From: Goniomonas avonlea
Taxonomy: Eukaryota > Cryptophyceae > Goniomonadida > Goniomonadaceae
DNA: 12,424 bases
Direction of reading: 5' to 3'
NCBI GenBank assembly: GCA_003573635.1
Contig: QUTJ01031518.1
Location: 1-12,424 of the forward strand
The notes under the pieces were generated by a model. That model did not search any database and was not told where the DNA came from. It saw nothing but the letters and a program-made list of their open reading frames with translations. Shown piece by piece: positions 1 to 6,885 of this stretch. Both the position numbers and the translations under genes were made by a program. Each line of letters starts with the position of its first letter. The stretch's first letter is position 1.

Positions 1-88
1 GGGGCGGCAGGGAGGTGGGGGAGGGAGGTAGGAGAGGGAGGGGTGGGAAGCGGGGCGGCAGGGAGGTGGGGGAGGGAGCTGCGTACAA
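1..88 (+). repeat. G-rich tandem repeat with G-quadruplex potential
   Basis: A unit of about 29 bp (GGGGCGGCAGGGAGGTGGGG plus GAGGGAG) occurs at 1-27 and again at 54-86, with G-rich spacer between. Many runs of three or more G lie on the plus strand, so the minus-strand intron transcript would be C-rich here. Confidence 0.7.
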
Positions 89-169
89 CCACCGTAGTGG
101 CCGTTCGCTCACCCCTCGACAGATGACAGGCTCGCCACACCGGTCAAGTTCGACAGATGACAGGCTCAC
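1..169 (-). other. Intron (partial) of the GWD-like gene, G/C-rich and repetitive
   Basis: The donor GTGAGCC at 169 follows an in-frame ATG codon ending exon 5. No acceptor is found before position 1, so the intron continues outside the window. It contains a 35-bp-period duplication and a G-rich repeat, listed separately. Confidence 0.55.
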
Positions 170-1934
170 CATGTTGACAGACTTGTCAAGGTCAGAGCAG
201 CCAAAGAGTGGCACAAAGAAGTCGCGCGAGATGTTTCTGTACGTCTGGCCGGTGTTTGCGGAGGCCAGGTGGAACCGGAGGCCTACTGGCCCGAAGACGT
301 TCTGTTGGCTGCGAGTGAAACGCAGACCTGCGTGCTCCTTTGGATCTGCAGCTTGGCAAAGAGATGGGAGACAGAGGGAGGACGCGTGTCATTGGAGTAG
401 GAGTTAATGACGATGATTGGATCGAGGAGGAGAGGAGGTGGGGGGGTGAGGAGGTGCGAGGCGTGAGGGGTGGGTGACAGAGTGCGATTCGGAACGAGGC
501 GTGTGATTGGAGCGGGATTTAATGACAATGCTCGTAATCACCGTCATGCTAAGGAGGGGCGAGGTGCGGTGAAGCGACAGAGACACGGTGGAGATCGGTC
601 TCTGCCTGTTGTCGAGGGCACCTTGAAGTCCTCTTGATGGAAATGCAGCCGGAGTTTGAGCTCCGAGACCTCGTTGCGCTCTGCAGCACTGAACTGCGTC
701 TCCAATCGAGCGCCGCTGTGCCCTGCACTCTCAGCGTTAGAGGCCGAATGCTTGTACTGACACAGGCACAGCAGAGAGAGAGACGGACACAGACACAGGC
801 AAAAGCCACCGGAACACGAGTACCTGACACTGTAGTTCCGGCAGGGTGGCAACACGGCCGCGGCGGCACTGTCTCGCCATGGCTCTGCCCCAGGCCCCAG
901 CCAAGGACCAACCCAGGCAGGTCAGTGACCAACGACACTGAAACCGTTTCCTGCAGACAACATCAGCATCCCAGGGTACGACGCAGTTGTGGAGCCCACC
1001 GACTCGCCGTCGAGTGCCTCAACGGTAACATCGAGCTCTCCATCGTGGAGTAAGCTTGCCGAAAGCGCTGGTGCCACAGCGGCGAGCTCTCGATACTTCA
1101 CGAGCGGGGATACGCGTGGGGGAGCCACGGGAATCCAGCCGTCGGAGTTGTTCTTGATTTTCAACCAGCGCCCACGGTGCAGCAGGACAAATGAGATCCC
1201 CAACGGGGCAGTCTGCTCGTTGAAGCAAAGACGAAGGGCCGTCTTGCCAGTGTCGCCTTCCTGTGGCAGGAAATCGGACTGGATCGCGAGGGCGTCCATG
1301 ACACGAGAGCCCGAGGGCCGCACTTCAGCAGGTGGAACAGACCATGTGTTGGGCAGTTTAAGCGCCAGGCCCCAGTGCAACGTTACGAGCGCGTTGGAAA
1401 TCAGCTCGATCAGATACTCGCCGCCAGCCAGCACGACCTGCGCGGTGAGAGAAACCTCAGAGCTGGGTTGCCAGAGTTCGTGATACAAGAGATCCCTGGA
1501 CGCAGAAGGTTCGGTTGTGCTCTTGTCGCACTCAAGGGCACACTCAAAGTCCGGTTGCCCACACTCTTTCTGCACAGGTTGGCCATCGTTCAGGAGCATC
1601 CACACAAGGGAAGCAGGAGCGTCTGCGCGTTCGCTCTGCATTCTGATTACCCCACCCATAAATTTAGTTTCAGCCTCAGTGTGGCTCACCTGATCACAGT
1701 CAGTTATGCCCAGTAGCCAGCCAGTACCTTTGTTGAACCGACGGGCATCAGAGTGGACGAAGGGAGCTCCCAAGCACCTCTCGAGCGCGTTCCCCAGACC
1801 AGCACCGCCCCAGGAAGATCACAAGAGAAACAAATGTCAATTTTAGAGTTGCTCACTATCGTTACATGGAGGGAGTGTCCTCCCTCAAGACGCCAGACCA
1901 GCTCCCTCATCTTCGAAGTTCGAGCAGCCACCAT
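1..1934 (-). CDS. GWD: Alpha-glucan, water dikinase-like protein, N-terminal part with three CBM45-like modules (5'-partial view, runs off left edge)
   Basis: Glucan water dikinases phosphorylate starch glucosyl units to open the granule for degradation. Proposed exons on the minus strand: 1934-1728, 1689-1000, 950-824, 722-622, 301-170, then a donor at 169 leading out of the window. Every junction is GT-AG and keeps frame, giving 419 residues so far. Three modules share a pattern seen in plant GWD N-termini: a WG core (VWG 46-48, HWG 174-176, GWG 316-318), a W-x-PP or ETVPP stretch, P-x-GS/T, then an E/Q-T/S-x-F strand (near 76-79, 206-209, 349-352) and a G-I/L-x-F strand (GISF 233-236, GLRF 382-385). 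The catalytic His/PEP-utiliser-like part would lie beyond the left edge and is not seen. The start is the first in-frame ATG after upstream stops. Module 3 lacks the Trp before PP. The family call rests on recalled motif patterns; the exon 4/5 junction is the weakest point. Confidence 0.7.
114..170 (+). repeat. Direct repeat overlapping a splice donor
   Basis: TCGACAGATGACAGGCTC followed by GCCA or ACCA occurs twice, about 35 bp apart (114-136 and 149-171). The second copy includes the reverse complement of the intron donor GTGAGCC; the first copy carries GCGAGCC, a one-base change that destroys the GT. Confidence 0.7.
302..621 (-). other. Probable intron of the GWD-like gene, with internal duplication
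   Basis: Donor AAG|GTGCCC at 621 and one possible acceptor, CAACAG, ending at 302. Both are phase 0 and join exon 4 to an exon reading GPVGLRF. Other in-frame acceptors slightly upstream cannot be excluded. At about 320 nt it is far longer than the gene's complete introns of 38, 49 and 101 nt. Confidence 0.45.
381..530 (+). repeat. Imperfect 35-bp direct repeat, 115-bp period
   Basis: 381-415 and 496-530 match at 29 of 35 positions (core ATTGGAG..GG..TTAATGAC.ATG). The DNA between is purine-rich (GAGGAGG and a G7 run). It lies inside the predicted long intron of the GWD-like gene, consistent with a local duplication that enlarged the intron. Confidence 0.65.
723..823 (-). other. Intron of GWD-like gene (101 nt)
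   Basis: Donor TCAG|GTACTC at 823 (phase 1) and acceptor GAGTGCAG ending at 723, with a CTAAC branch-like element shortly before it. The middle is rich in CTCT/TGTC. Splicing joins GTTVSG to HSGARLETQF, restoring the module pattern. Confidence 0.65.
951..999 (-). other. Intron of GWD-like gene (49 nt)
   Basis: Donor TCG|GTGGGC at 999 and acceptor TTGTCTGCAG ending at 951, phase 0, with CTGAT as a possible branch point. Unspliced, the frame stops at 922; spliced, it continues into the third WG-containing module. Confidence 0.65.
1690..1727 (-). other. Intron of GWD-like gene (38 nt)
   Basis: Donor AAG|GTACTG at 1727 and acceptor GTGATCAG ending at 1690, with CTGAC as a possible branch point. 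It is phase 0 and connects two reading frames that each carry half of the first CBM45-like module. Confidence 0.6.
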
Positions 1935-1990
1935 CGATCTCCTCCACAATCTCCCGCAGAACAGATCACTCAATAGCCTCTAATTCTCTC

Positions 1991-2104
1991 TTTGAAATCA
2001 AGACTTCCGCGATAACCGATTTTAATTTGACAGCACGCAACTTGTGACGCAAGTGGCCGTTTTTGAAATCAAGACTTCCGCGATAATCGATTTTAATAAT
2101 TTGA
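1991..2104 (+). repeat. 40-bp direct repeat in the divergent promoter
   Basis: 1991-2030 and 2062-2104 share TTTGAAATCAAGACTTCCGC followed by GATAA-C/T-CGATTTTAAT, differing by one substitution and a three-base insertion before the final TTTGA. Spacing is 71 bp. Confidence 0.85.
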
Positions 2105-2119
2105 GAGCAGTCACCGCCG

Positions 2120-2154
2120 CTTGTGTCACCCAAGTGACACAAGTGACACAAGTG
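2120..2154 (+). repeat. AAGTGACAC tandem repeat and inverted repeat
   Basis: The 9-bp unit AAGTGACAC is repeated about 2.7 times at 2132-2154. CTTGTGTCAC at 2120-2129 is the exact reverse complement of GTGACACAAG at 2134-2143, so a 10-bp hairpin or palindromic protein-binding site is possible. Confidence 0.75.
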
Positions 2155-2189
2155 TCTGCGTCGGCCCGTGAACCTTGACCGTCGGCCCG

Positions 2190-3388
2190 ATGGCAATGGC
2201 GTTCCCGCACACGTTCGAGCTGGTCAGGTTAGTTGAAAGGAATGTCAATTTCGTCACTCATTTCTGCTTTGCAGTGCTCTTGGTGAGAATCTTGTTCTCT
2301 CTACCAATGCGTCTGGTGGCGCCGTCATCTCCCTAGCGGCCAACCAGGAAAACCAAGCTTGGCGCTTCGAGGGATCATTTCTTGTCTCGGTGGCAACCAA
2401 CCGGGTACTGGCGATCGGTCCCGAAGGTTCCGTGCTCTCCACTGAGGTGCCCGTTGAGGATTCGCCTCATCAGCGGTGGAAATTGGAGGATGGCTTCCTG
2501 CAAGCGACCACGACAGAGCTCGTTGAGCTTGTTGCCGATGTGGACGAAGGCAACCCAGCCCCTGGTACGATGGTGATTTCGTGGGGGAAAAGAACTGGAG
2601 CCGTCAACCAAAAGTGGACGGTACGCCTGTGGAATGGGCCTGTGCGGACGTTGCCGTACTCCTTTCGGATCGCATCAAGGATGAGCGCGAGCCTTGTCTT
2701 GGATTCATCAGACTGCGTTTTGAGGATCAAGAGGCCCAATCCCTCAAGTTCAAACCAGCAGTGGACGTTGACTGACGGGGAGCTTGTTTCCGCCGGCAAG
2801 AAGCTTCGGGTTCCCGATGTCCCCGCTTCCCCAGTCCAATGCGGTTGCGAAGGCGAGGCGTCAAAGTTCACCCTCGTCGGTGCTATCTTCCTGAGTGACG
2901 CTGACGGCTCTGTCATTGACGTTGACCTCGCCAAAGCAAGATCTGGCGCTCAGGTGATTACATGGGCGCGGAGGGATACCTTGAATCAGCTGTGGGATTT
3001 GCAATGTTGCCCCGCTGCTGCTGAGGGTGGAGCTGCTGCTGAGGGTGGAGCTGCTGAGGGTGGAGCTGCTGCTGTGGGTGGATCTGCTGCTGTGGCTGAG
3101 GGTGGAGCTGCTGCTGTGGCTGAGGGTGGAGCTGCCGTTGCTGAGGGTGGAGCAGCCGCAGCGGGGCCTGCAGCCGCAGCGGGAGCTGCGGCTGCGGGGC
3201 CTGCAGCGGCAGCGGCAGCCTGCCCAATCTGTTTGGATGAATACGATGGTCCACGTACCGCGTGTGTCCCGTGTGGCCACACACTCTGCGCCAGCTGTTT
3301 CAAGACATTGGAAAAGGGACCAGTTGCGGGTCGCAAGTGCCCAATGTGCAAGGCGAAGTTCAAATCCGGAATTGTTGTGTATGTCTGA
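2190..3388 (+). CDS. Double beta-trefoil (RicinB-type fold) protein with C-terminal RING finger
   Basis: Exons 2190-2227 and 2275-3388 around a 47-nt GT-AG intron (AG|GTTAGT, TTTGCAG) give 383 residues. Residues 10-255 contain repeated Q-x-W motifs ending at W42, W81, W127, W176 and W253, plus a degenerate one near 211. This is six repeats, consistent with two tandem beta-trefoils, a fold that often binds sugars. Residues 259-328 are an AAAEGG-type repeat linker. A canonical C3HC4 RING follows: C329-x2-C332-x13-C346-x-H348-x2-C351-x2-C354-x13-C368-x2-C371. The RING suggests an E3 ubiquitin ligase whose targets are chosen by the trefoils; that role is inference. There is no signal peptide, membrane segment or catalytic toxin domain. 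A second ATG lies two codons after the chosen start. An AATAAA follows at 3432. Confidence 0.85.
2228..2274 (+). other. Intron of the trefoil-RING gene (47 nt)
   Basis: Donor AG|GTTAGTTG and acceptor TTCTGCTTTGCAG. Joining AG to T makes a Ser codon and yields FELVSALGENLVL, the expected first strand pair of a beta-trefoil. Confidence 0.8.
3009..3215 (+). repeat. Coding GCT/GGT-rich minisatellite (Ala/Gly linker)
   Basis: Up to about 3150, imperfect units of GCTGCTGCTGAGGGTGGA and variants with GTGGCT encode AAAEGG or AAVAEGG. From about 3153 it changes to GCAGCC/GCAGCG with GGGCCT, encoding AAAAGP. Length differences between copies are whole codons. It links the trefoils to the RING. Confidence 0.85.
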
Positions 3389-3431
3389 TATTTCGGATCA
3401 GTCGTGAGCCCGAACTCGACGCAGGCATTGG

Positions 3432-3437
3432 AATAAA
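3432..3437 (+). terminator. Polyadenylation signal AATAAA (trefoil-RING gene)
   Basis: AATAAA lies 44 nt after the TGA of the RING gene, in the 147-bp gap between two convergent genes. Confidence 0.5.
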
Positions 3438-3500
3438 GATCATGGAGATGTTCAAACACAACTCTCTCCTTTGAGCGTCCAACACCTTTTTTTTTTGGAG

Positions 3501-3506
3501 TTTATT
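3501..3506 (-). terminator. Polyadenylation signal AATAAA (2H phosphoesterase gene)
   Basis: The plus strand reads TTTATT, so the minus strand has AATAAA about 30 nt after the stop of the gene ending at 3536. A T11 run at 3487-3497 follows it. Confidence 0.5.
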
Positions 3507-3535
3507 GCAAAACAGCAGAGTCCATTCAGAAGAGG

Positions 3536-4228
3536 TCACGCCGCAGCCACACCCTCGGTTGCGGCAGCGCTTATTGTATAAAGAACAGGGGGAGTGGGTT
3601 CTGCCTTTTTTCGTTTGACGCAAAACGCAAGCTGGTCCAAGGGCTGCTGTCCGAGCGAAGCGGTGTCGAGTCCTCGCGCTCGCACTTCTTCAAACACTTT
3701 TGCAGGAATAACCTTCGAGCCACGAGGGGCCTTGCACACGGTGATGTGAGGCTGGAAAGGGCGGCCAGCTTTAGGAGCAAAGCCAGCAGCAACCAAACGT
3801 TTGTGAAGAGCATTAAAGAGTCGTGTCAGAATGTCGTTTCCACCCTCAGCATTCACCCGGGTAAACAGCACGCGCTTGTCAAAATCGTCGAGGCCCCCAA
3901 CCACTGTGTTAATAGGAGCAGCAGTGGCAGAAACAATCTCATGGAAATCGGTTCGCTCGAACTCCTGGACCACCGCAAGGCACTGACGCACTTGGTCTTC
4001 GGAGTTCAGAGTCAGCTCGTTCATCGTAATGTGAATGTTATCGGCGGCGCATGACTGGAGTATTTCAACTGTAGGCTCGATCTCCTTCAAGGTGGCTTGC
4101 AATCGAGAAAGATTACTCGCGACCTCGGGATTTGTCACCCGCCATTCAACAAAGTATTGCCCACGCCGCTCAGCGTCGTTGAAATCAAACGTTGCCAAAT
4201 CCAAATGATTTCCTCCTTTCGCAGCCAT
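3536..4228 (-). CDS. 2H phosphoesterase, AKAP7 / 2'-5' RNA ligase-like
   Basis: A single-exon gene of 230 residues. Two H-x-T motifs, H66-I-T68 and P160-H161-I-T163, are about 95 residues apart, the catalytic arrangement of the 2H phosphoesterase superfamily. The surroundings (N-I-H-I-T with a downstream hydrophobic strand; GRPFQPHIT-V) resemble the AKAP7 central domain and LigT-like proteins, which act on 2',5'- or cyclic-phosphate nucleotides and RNA. The exact substrate cannot be told. The frame is open upstream to 4288, but only with a GTG; the first ATG (4228, context ACATGGCT) is chosen. There is no targeting sequence and no A-kinase anchoring helix recognised. It shares a 198-bp divergent region with the next gene and converges on the RING gene. 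Confidence 0.8.
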   Translation of the reverse strand: MAAKGGNHLDLATFDFNDAERRGQYFVEWRVTNPEVASNLSRLQATLKEIEPTVEILQSCAADNIHITMNELTLNSEDQVRQCLAVVQEFERTDFHEIVSATAAPINTVVGGLDDFDKRVLFTRVNAEGGNDILTRLFNALHKRLVAAGFAPKAGRPFQPHITVCKAPRGSKVIPAKVFEEVRARGLDTASLGQQPLDQLAFCVKRKKAEPTPPVLYTISAAATEGVAAA

Positions 4229-4426
4229 GTTGCAGTGCGTCACCTTCACACGCTTTTCTGCGGCTTTATCGATCACGCTCGATGACACTCAATAGCACTC
4301 AAAGTCGAGTCCACTCATCGACCGGCTTTCAGCCTTTCACCCGGACGAAACAATTAACGAGATCGTTAACAGCAAGCGAGATCGATCAAAATCACCCAAC
4401 GGGCAGTTTTTTTTCGAAAAACAGCC
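4229..4426. promoter_or_regulatory. Divergent intergenic region (2H phosphoesterase / unknown gene)
   Basis: 198 bp between two opposite ATGs. It shows ACTCAATAGCACTCAAAG, two GAGATCG copies (4360-4385) with GTTAAC and ATCGATC, and a T8 run just before TTCGAAAA near the plus-strand start. No TATA box is evident. Confidence 0.4.
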
Positions 4427-5233
4427 ATGGCCCAGCCCCTTTCACCCAGCACGACTCTGAAGTCTGCTTCGAGCCCTTCATCAATTTATTCTCCCCATAC
4501 CAAGATGCGCGTTCGCCGTGCAGAGGCGAAGCGTGGGCGCGAGGAGTTTCACCAGCGCCAGAAGCTGAAAGAGGAACGGGCTGCGGGAGCAAAGGAGAGG
4601 AGGCGATTGGACGACTTGGCATCGCTCTGTGCCTTTTCTCAAAACTGCACGCACGAACAACTCCGCCAACTGCTAGCAGTTTTGGTTCAAACCAACCCTG
4701 ATTCGTTGAAGGCCATCTCTGATATCAGCGACATTGCTCTGCTTCCGGCCGCCCAGCTCGCTCAGTTGCACCCGGAGTGTGTGGCGGTTCTCGGCGAGGA
4801 GAAAGAAAACGAAGAAAACTCCAACATACAGCAGACAGAAAACAATCTCGAAGAGAAGAAAAAACAGCGAGCCTTAAACTCACAGGTCTCGGGACGCTGG
4901 GACATCTCCGTGACGCATCCGGCCTCCAGGCGAGGAGACCAGGGAACAATGGAGCTGACGCTGGAAGGATTCGACGTGGGCAGTATAATGTTTGACCAGC
5001 GCGATGATTCGGGCACAATTGGCGGATTTAAGGGAGAAAGCAGCATCGACGACAAGGCGATGATGTTTTGCCTGAAACGCAAGGTGGAAGGCCAGCTCTT
5101 CGGAGGCACGCTGCGATTGGTGGCAAGCGAAGGGGCGGAAGGGAACATGGCAGTAACTGGAATCTATACCAGCGTCAGCAAGGAGAGAAATTTCCCGAGT
5201 TCCATCACGTTTGTTGGAACGAGGACCGAGTAA
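4427..5233 (+). CDS. Unknown protein with basic helical N-terminus and beta-rich C-terminal domain
   Basis: I do not recognise a family. One exon encodes 268 residues, starting at an ATG in a strong context (ACAGCCATGG). Residues 1-25 are Ser/Pro-rich. Residues 27-65 are highly charged and basic (RAEAKRGREE, KEERAAGAKERRR), likely helix or coiled coil. Residues 64-122 look helical and hydrophobic with Leu-rich segments. Residues 123-150 are Glu/Gln/Lys-rich. Residues 155-268 begin SGRWDIS and alternate hydrophobic and Gly residues (GTMELTLEGF, GTIGGFKGE, GGTLRLVAS), suggesting a small beta-sheet or barrel domain. A lipocalin-like fold is possible but only a guess. No signal peptide, transmembrane helix or catalytic motif is visible. 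It converges on the methyltransferase gene. Confidence 0.7.
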   Translation: MAQPLSPSTTLKSASSPSSIYSPHTKMRVRRAEAKRGREEFHQRQKLKEERAAGAKERRRLDDLASLCAFSQNCTHEQLRQLLAVLVQTNPDSLKAISDISDIALLPAAQLAQLHPECVAVLGEEKENEENSNIQQTENNLEEKKKQRALNSQVSGRWDISVTHPASRRGDQGTMELTLEGFDVGSIMFDQRDDSGTIGGFKGESSIDDKAMMFCLKRKVEGQLFGGTLRLVASEGAEGNMAVTGIYTSVSKERNFPSSITFVGTRTE

Positions 5234-5309
5234 GAGCCCCGCGGCGAGACTATTGCAGTGTTAGCGCTAGTATTGAGTTCATTATAGCGTCTTGTCTGTG
5301 CTTCAGAAT

Positions 5310-5396
5310 ATATGAACTGGAAGCAAACCCCGGCTCGCTCGCAGCAATGCCAAGATATGAACTGGAAGCAAAACCCCGACTCGCTCGGCAGAAATG
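5310..5396 (+). repeat. Tandem duplication of about 45 bp between convergent genes
   Basis: ATATGAACTGGAAGCAAA followed by CCCCGGCTCGCTCG (or ACCCCGACTCGCTCGG) and CAG-AATGC occurs at 5310-5350 and 5355-5396, nearly head to tail. It lies in the 174-bp gap after 5233 and before the methyltransferase stop at 5408, so it is probably 3'-UTR DNA. Confidence 0.85.
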
Positions 5397-5407
5397 CTGA
5401 TACGAAA

Positions 5408-6693
5408 TCATGGTGGGGGAGCCAAAGGCAGCACTGACAGCCGCATCAAAAACAAAAAAGCTGGCAGGGCTCCAAGTTGGACTTCATGTGTTTCTTCCAG
5501 ACACAAGGTTCCTGGAATGCGGACATTGTTAAACTGGACCGACAGAGATGCAAAAAACCGCAACAGACCTGTTCCTTTCGGACGAGCAGAGTCTTGAGCT
5601 GAGGACAGCAACACAGTTTTCACAAGATCCAACTGCAAATGGGTTAGAAAGAGCACAAGTGCTGGCGAACCACCTTGCTCGACAATAGGACAACCCTGCC
5701 TGCAGGTCGCAGCACGCGCGCCCACTCCAAAAACAATCCAGAATACAGCTGTGCAAGGTCATCGCCAGCACCATGTTTCAGTCCAAATGGGGCATCGCAC
5801 AACACAGCGTCCACACAGGAGTTTCTCAGAGGCAGTCGTGAGGCATCCGCGTTGGAAATGGTCACATGTCCACCCAGAGCCGAGAGCTCGAGATTGCGCT
5901 GACACCGACTGATTTGGTCAAAATTGTTATCAAACCCCACACACATAGTGGAGGGCCACGCTGCTATCACCTCGACCAGGACTGTTCCGGATCCGCACAT
6001 GGGATCACAAACAACGTCCCCAGCACGAAGGTCGGCCAGAAACCCAATGATCCATGCAATTGAGCTCCGGAGTCCGTAAATTCCACTTGCATATGACCTT
6101 TTGGACAGAGGTTCGGAGCACAAAGGCACACCAGCAACCAAACCGTCATCGTTGATGTGCACGAGAACCTCCGTTGTGGACGTGCGTAAATCCACGTGAT
6201 GCCCCCGAGCACGAAAAACACTGAACACGGAGCGGCATACATCCTGATCCGACAGGCAATTACGCGCTCTTCCTGCCAGCTTACATGACACCCGGAAAAC
6301 AGGGAGCACTCCAGCCGCTGATTCCTTGAGCAGATCGACCGCACTGTCCCAGTCGAAGCCACCCAAGAGTCCATCGAGCGCAGCAAGAACGTGCCCACGC
6401 TTCTGCGCAAGCAGCTTGACAGAGGGAACTCTTCCACAAGACGCAAACAGACGCTCAACTGATTTCAGCCGCAGGAGCTCCTGTACCGGCAACCGAGACG
6501 CGAAAAACACCTTGCCCTGGTCCTGCCGCACACCAGTGGCACCAAATTCTGCTAGCTCTAAAGCAGCAAAGCGCTCAGTCCCGCCACCCACAGTTACAAA
6601 AAATCGTCTCGTGGGTCTGGTTCCTCCGCATGCATCCACCCGAGCCCGCTTCGCTGGGCCTTGCGGGTCCTGTGACTCGTGTGAGTCGGCCAT
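5408..6693 (-). CDS. THUMP-domain RNA guanosine N2-methyltransferase (THUMPD2/THUMPD3/Trm14-like)
   Basis: Exons 6693-5674 and 5632-5408 (41-nt intron) give 414 residues. An N-terminal region of about 30-190 fits a THUMP RNA-binding domain. L208-R-S-S-I-A-W and D230-P-M-C-G-S-G-T237 form the SAM-binding start of a Rossmann methyltransferase, followed by GFDNN (253-257). C299-D300-A-P-F-G304 is the catalytic (D/N)-P-P-F/Y-like motif, here DAPFG, near the DIPFG/DLPFG of THUMPD enzymes. Family members make m2G in tRNA or U6 snRNA with partner TRMT112; which substrate applies here is not decidable. Splicing adds a C-terminal strand ending VQLGALPAFLFLMR, typical of the family, whereas the unspliced frame stops early. 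The frame is open to a GTG at 6717; ATG 6693 (AAGATGGCC) is chosen. It shares a 192-bp divergent region with the ABC gene. Confidence 0.87.
5633..5673 (-). other. Intron of the THUMP methyltransferase gene (41 nt)
   Basis: Donor AGCAAG|GTGGTT and acceptor CCATTTGCAG, with a consensus CTAAC branch element ending about 11 nt before the acceptor; phase 0. Retention would cause a stop (CTCTTTCTAA) ten codons into the intron frame and remove the last strands of the methyltransferase domain. Confidence 0.85.
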
Positions 6694-6885
6694 CTTCGCG
6701 TTACGAATCGCGTACACTTTGGATGTTATCGGGTATATACGGAGTACGTTAGCTGTGACAAGCTGAAGTTTGTTGCTTGTTTTTGACGGGAAATTCCGAA
6801 GGCGTCCCTTCGGGCCTGGCTCCTCACAGGCGCCTTATCCGTCGGGTTGGTTGGTCCTTTTTTTGGGGAAGCTCTTGCGCCAGCC
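6694..6885. promoter_or_regulatory. Divergent intergenic region (methyltransferase / ABC transporter)
   Basis: 192 bp between two starts. GGGTATATACGG near 6730 is a possible TATA-like element for either direction. A T8 run (6858-6865) precedes the ABC start. No repeats are seen. Confidence 0.4.

Larger units (their letters stand above)
1935..2189. promoter_or_regulatory. Divergent intergenic region between GWD-like and RING genes
   Basis: 255 bp separates two opposite-facing starts. It holds a near-perfect 40-bp direct repeat, a tandem AAGTGACAC block with an inverted repeat, and one GTGACGCAAG. No clear TATA box is seen. A regulatory role is inferred from position and repeat content. Confidence 0.5.

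Noticed and set aside
634-1483. Plus-strand open frames opposite the GWD-like gene (634-1053 and 989-1483)
   Set aside because: Ser/Arg-rich translations with no pattern; the minus strand carries the repeated WG modules and splice sites.
1991-2154. CRISPR array or mobile-element termini
   Set aside because: Only two long copies with unrelated spacing, no regular spacers, no cas or transposase gene, and a eukaryotic setting.
2861-3459. Minus-strand Ala/Pro- and Ser/Gln-rich frames across the linker repeat
   Set aside because: Repeats without stop codons leave all frames open. Only the plus frame leads into the intact RING.
3487-3497. T-run as an intrinsic (bacterial-type) terminator
   Set aside because: No GC-rich hairpin precedes it, and the genome is eukaryotic with AATAAA signals nearby.
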